Shown here: one piece after another, positions 6,932 through 8,579 of the stretch
Numbering within the stretch: the stretch's first letter is position 1
Layout: each line of letters starts with the position of its first letter
DNA from: Calditrichota bacterium
GTDB taxonomy: Bacteria > Zhuqueibacterota > Zhuqueibacteria > Oleimicrobiales > Geothermoviventaceae
DNA length: 8,579 nt
Assembly: GCA_013152765.1 (NCBI GenBank)
Contig: JAADFT010000045.1
Span: forward strand, 1 to 8,579
Reading direction: 5' to 3'
Translations under genes and position numbers: made by a program
Notes under the pieces: model-generated
What the model was told of the DNA's origin: nothing
Database searches by the model: none
Seen by the model: the letters and a program-made list of their open reading frames with translations, nothing else

Positions 6932-7150
6932 GGCCCGGGCAAAGCGCACTAACATTCTCTCGACAGGTCGCCGGTGCACAACCGTGTGCGCTGGGCCACG
7001 AAAAGGCTTCGCGGCAGGCTTTGAGCACCGGCAGATTACAAGGAACACGGGAAGCAGCCGATAATGAAGGAGGGAGGTCGCGGCCACGGAACCGGTCCGC
7101 TGAAACGATGGAACGGCGCGGAAAAACCAACACGACGAGGTGAATCGACC
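6932..7150. other. 219-base gap after ftsZ, with an inverted repeat
   Basis: A perfect 8-bp inverted repeat, GCCGGTGC (6970-6977) and GCACCGGC (7025-7032), encloses 47 bases that include a small CACA/TGTG hairpin. No T tract follows, so it is not an evident terminator; it could be a structured leader for the next gene. AAGGAGGGAGG at 7067-7077 is a strong Shine-Dalgarno-like string with no start codon at normal distance. Confidence 0.4.
7137..7143 (+). promoter_or_regulatory. Ribosome binding site deciding the start at 7151
   Basis: GAGGTGA lies 7 bases before ATG 7151. An in-frame ATG at 7064 with no stop in between would add 29 basic, low-complexity residues; its upstream GGGAAG (7049-7054) is weaker, so 7151 is preferred. 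Confidence 0.65.
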
Positions 7151-8579
7151 ATGTCGGACGTCCACCCCGAGCAGAAACAGGAATTCCTGGATATTCCTTT
7201 TGTCGATCGGCACCAGGTGGAGGTGCTTTTGGAGAAAGCATCCCGGGATCCTGACGAGCAGCTCAAGACCCACTTTATTCGTAACGTTTTCGCCAATCTG
7301 GAAGGCATCCTGGATGCGCTGACCGACGAGGAGGCGCCTCTGAAAAAGCGGCTCGCTCGTCTGCTGCAAGCGGCCCAGGCCGTGGAAGATCTGGCCATGA
7401 TCCACGGCTACGACGGGATTGAGACCATCGCACACAACATGGCGCAGGCGGTGGCAGCCGTCGATCCGCGGGAGCACGAAACCATTCCCGAGCTGCTGGC
7501 CCTGAAGGTCAAGATGGCTGTCGAGGCCATCCAGAAGGTGCTGTCGCTGAGCGACGAGCTGAACGAGCGCATGATCGTGGACAGCACCACAAGCCAGATT
7601 TCGGAGCTGGAACAGTACGCGACGGTGTCCGAGGCGGCCGAAGAGCCACAGGCTGCGGAGATTCCCCCGGAACCTGAAGTTCACGAGGAACCCGTCGACG
7701 AAGCGCCTCCCGCTACGCCGGAAGAAGCTGCGGCGCAAGTGGAGCAACTGGAGAGCGGCGAACCGACGTCCGAGCCACCACAGACAGAAAGCACTGCTTC
7801 CTCGTGGCCTCTTGCCGACTCGCTGACTACCCTGCTCGACGACGAGGACGAGTCGCCCGACGAAGCCCTTACGCTCGAAGCCGCTCCTGAGGAGGAACTC
7901 CAGATTTCCCCTGCCGAGGACAGCGCTGCAGAGGAAAGCGACGACGTGGTGTTCGACATCAAGGAAGCGAACACCCTGATCGCCTTGATGAGCGAGGAGG
8001 ACCAGAGTCCCGAGGAAGCGTCGCTGGACGTCGCGCAACCGGAGGAACCAGCTCAAGCAGAGCCAGAACCCGGCCACGACGGCGCCGCAGCTCACGAAAT
8101 GCCGACCAGCGCAGTTCCTCCCAGCGCTGTGGAGGACCTCTTCGCCGACGTGCTCCGCGACGAAGCGCGCGAAGCCCTCACTCAACTGAATCAGTTGCTC
8201 GGCACCAAGGGCAAAGTGAAGGACGAGGTGCTCGAAAACGTGCGCTTCGTACTGGAAAGTCTGCGGGAGACGGCGGAGAAACTGCGCTACCAGGACATCG
8301 CCAACTGCGCTGCCGAGCTTCTGGCTCTGAGCAGCGACCGGGTGGAAGCTGGATCCCCGCTGGACGAGAAAACTCGCGAGCTTTTCACACAGGCCACCAA
8401 GGCGCTGAAAGAATTTGTGGACGGCTCCCCGTCGGCCAGCACACGCATCGGGCTGGTGGTAGAGCGCTTGCGCGGTGAGCGCAGCCCAGAGAGCGACGAA
8501 GACCCGCTTGACGACGCAATCATCATGGAGCTGCAGAAGAAGCTTACGGCGCACGAGAAGGAAAAATCCGGCGGACTGA
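7151..8579 (+). CDS. Acidic scaffold-like protein with two degenerate Hpt-like domains (partial, 3' end beyond window)
   Basis: The frame is open from ATG 7151 through 476 codons to the window edge; the apparent TGA at 8577-8579 is out of frame, so the C-terminus is missing. Layout mirrors the 699-residue neighbour: a helical module (about 20-135) with DLAMIHG at 80-86 and Q76 at the Hpt His position (E79 and D80 replace Lys and Gly, G86 keeps the +10 Gly); an acidic Pro/Glu-rich linker (about 155-325) with a short TLIALM patch (275-280); and a second module (about 330-425) in which E369-S-L-R aligns with the His-x-x-Lys motif. No membrane segment or signal peptide is visible. The continuation could be another scaffold segment or a CheA-like kinase core, which would change the interpretation of the locus; this cannot be settled here. 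No named family is recognised. Confidence 0.88.
   Translation, partial: MSDVHPEQKQEFLDIPFVDRHQVEVLLEKASRDPDEQLKTHFIRNVFANLEGILDALTDEEAPLKKRLARLLQAAQAVEDLAMIHGYDGIETIAHNMAQAVAAVDPREHETIPELLALKVKMAVEAIQKVLSLSDELNERMIVDSTTSQISELEQYATVSEAAEEPQAAEIPPEPEVHEEPVDEAPPATPEEAAAQVEQLESGEPTSEPPQTESTASSWPLADSLTTLLDDEDESPDEALTLEAAPEEELQISPAEDSAAEESDDVVFDIKEANTLIALMSEEDQSPEEASLDVAQPEEPAQAEPEPGHDGAAAHEMPTSAVPPSAVEDLFADVLRDEAREALTQLNQLLGTKGKVKDEVLENVRFVLESLRETAEKLRYQDIANCAAELLALSSDRVEAGSPLDEKTRELFTQATKALKEFVDGSPSASTRIGLVVERLRGERSPESDEDPLDDAIIMELQKKLTAHEKEKSGGL

Noticed and set aside
5228..8554. A stop-free minus-strand frame of about 1108 codons, antisense to ftsZ and the last gene
   Set aside because: Its composition (Phe/Leu/His/Arg-rich, no domain motif) is that of a shadow of GC-rich, Glu/Ala/Leu-rich plus-strand genes, which carry clear conserved motifs.
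8577..8579. TGA at the window end as the stop of the last gene
   Set aside because: It is out of frame: the frame from 7151 reads CTG at 8576-8578, so the gene continues beyond the window.

Overview
The window looks like a bacterial chromosome segment of fairly high GC. Each main gene has a Shine-Dalgarno sequence, a peptidoglycan lytic transglycosylase is present, and the first gene is preceded by a -24/-12 (sigma-54) promoter match. The species cannot be named from the sequence; an uncultivated Gram-negative-type lineage is plausible (inference).

Layout: (1) 1-97 is probably the end of an upstream gene followed by an intrinsic terminator. (2) 98-713 shows no convincing gene but has several strong hairpins; a sigma-54 promoter match lies at 714-729. 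(3) Six plus-strand genes then follow, probably as one transcription unit: a stand-alone CheY-like receiver (772-1173), a ParA/Soj ATPase (1244-2068), a membrane-anchored SLT-type lytic transglycosylase (2227-2952), a 699-residue acidic scaffold-like protein (2995-5094), an FtsZ-family GTPase with a long C-terminal extension (5192-6931), and a second acidic scaffold-like protein that runs off the right edge (7151-8579+).

The main discovery is that the FtsZ extension and both acidic proteins appear to carry histidine-phosphotransfer (Hpt)-like helical modules whose phosphoacceptor histidine is replaced. I find five modules in three genes, with Tyr, Ser, Gln, Gln and Glu at the expected His position. 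The FtsZ core has an intact GTP-binding signature and T7 loop, but its wording is closer to archaeal (Methanocaldococcus-type) FtsZ than to the usual bacterial one. The receiver domain keeps all catalytic residues, yet no histidine kinase is visible.

Working model (inference): a chemosensory-like module in which degenerate Hpt scaffolds, one fused directly to a tubulin-family filament former, assemble with a phosphorylatable CheY-like protein. ParA would position the assembly and the transglycosylase would open or remodel the wall locally. The nearest known precedent is FimL of Pseudomonas aeruginosa, a degenerate Hpt scaffold that works with the CheY-like PilG. An FtsZ-pseudo-Hpt fusion is not something I recognise from described systems.
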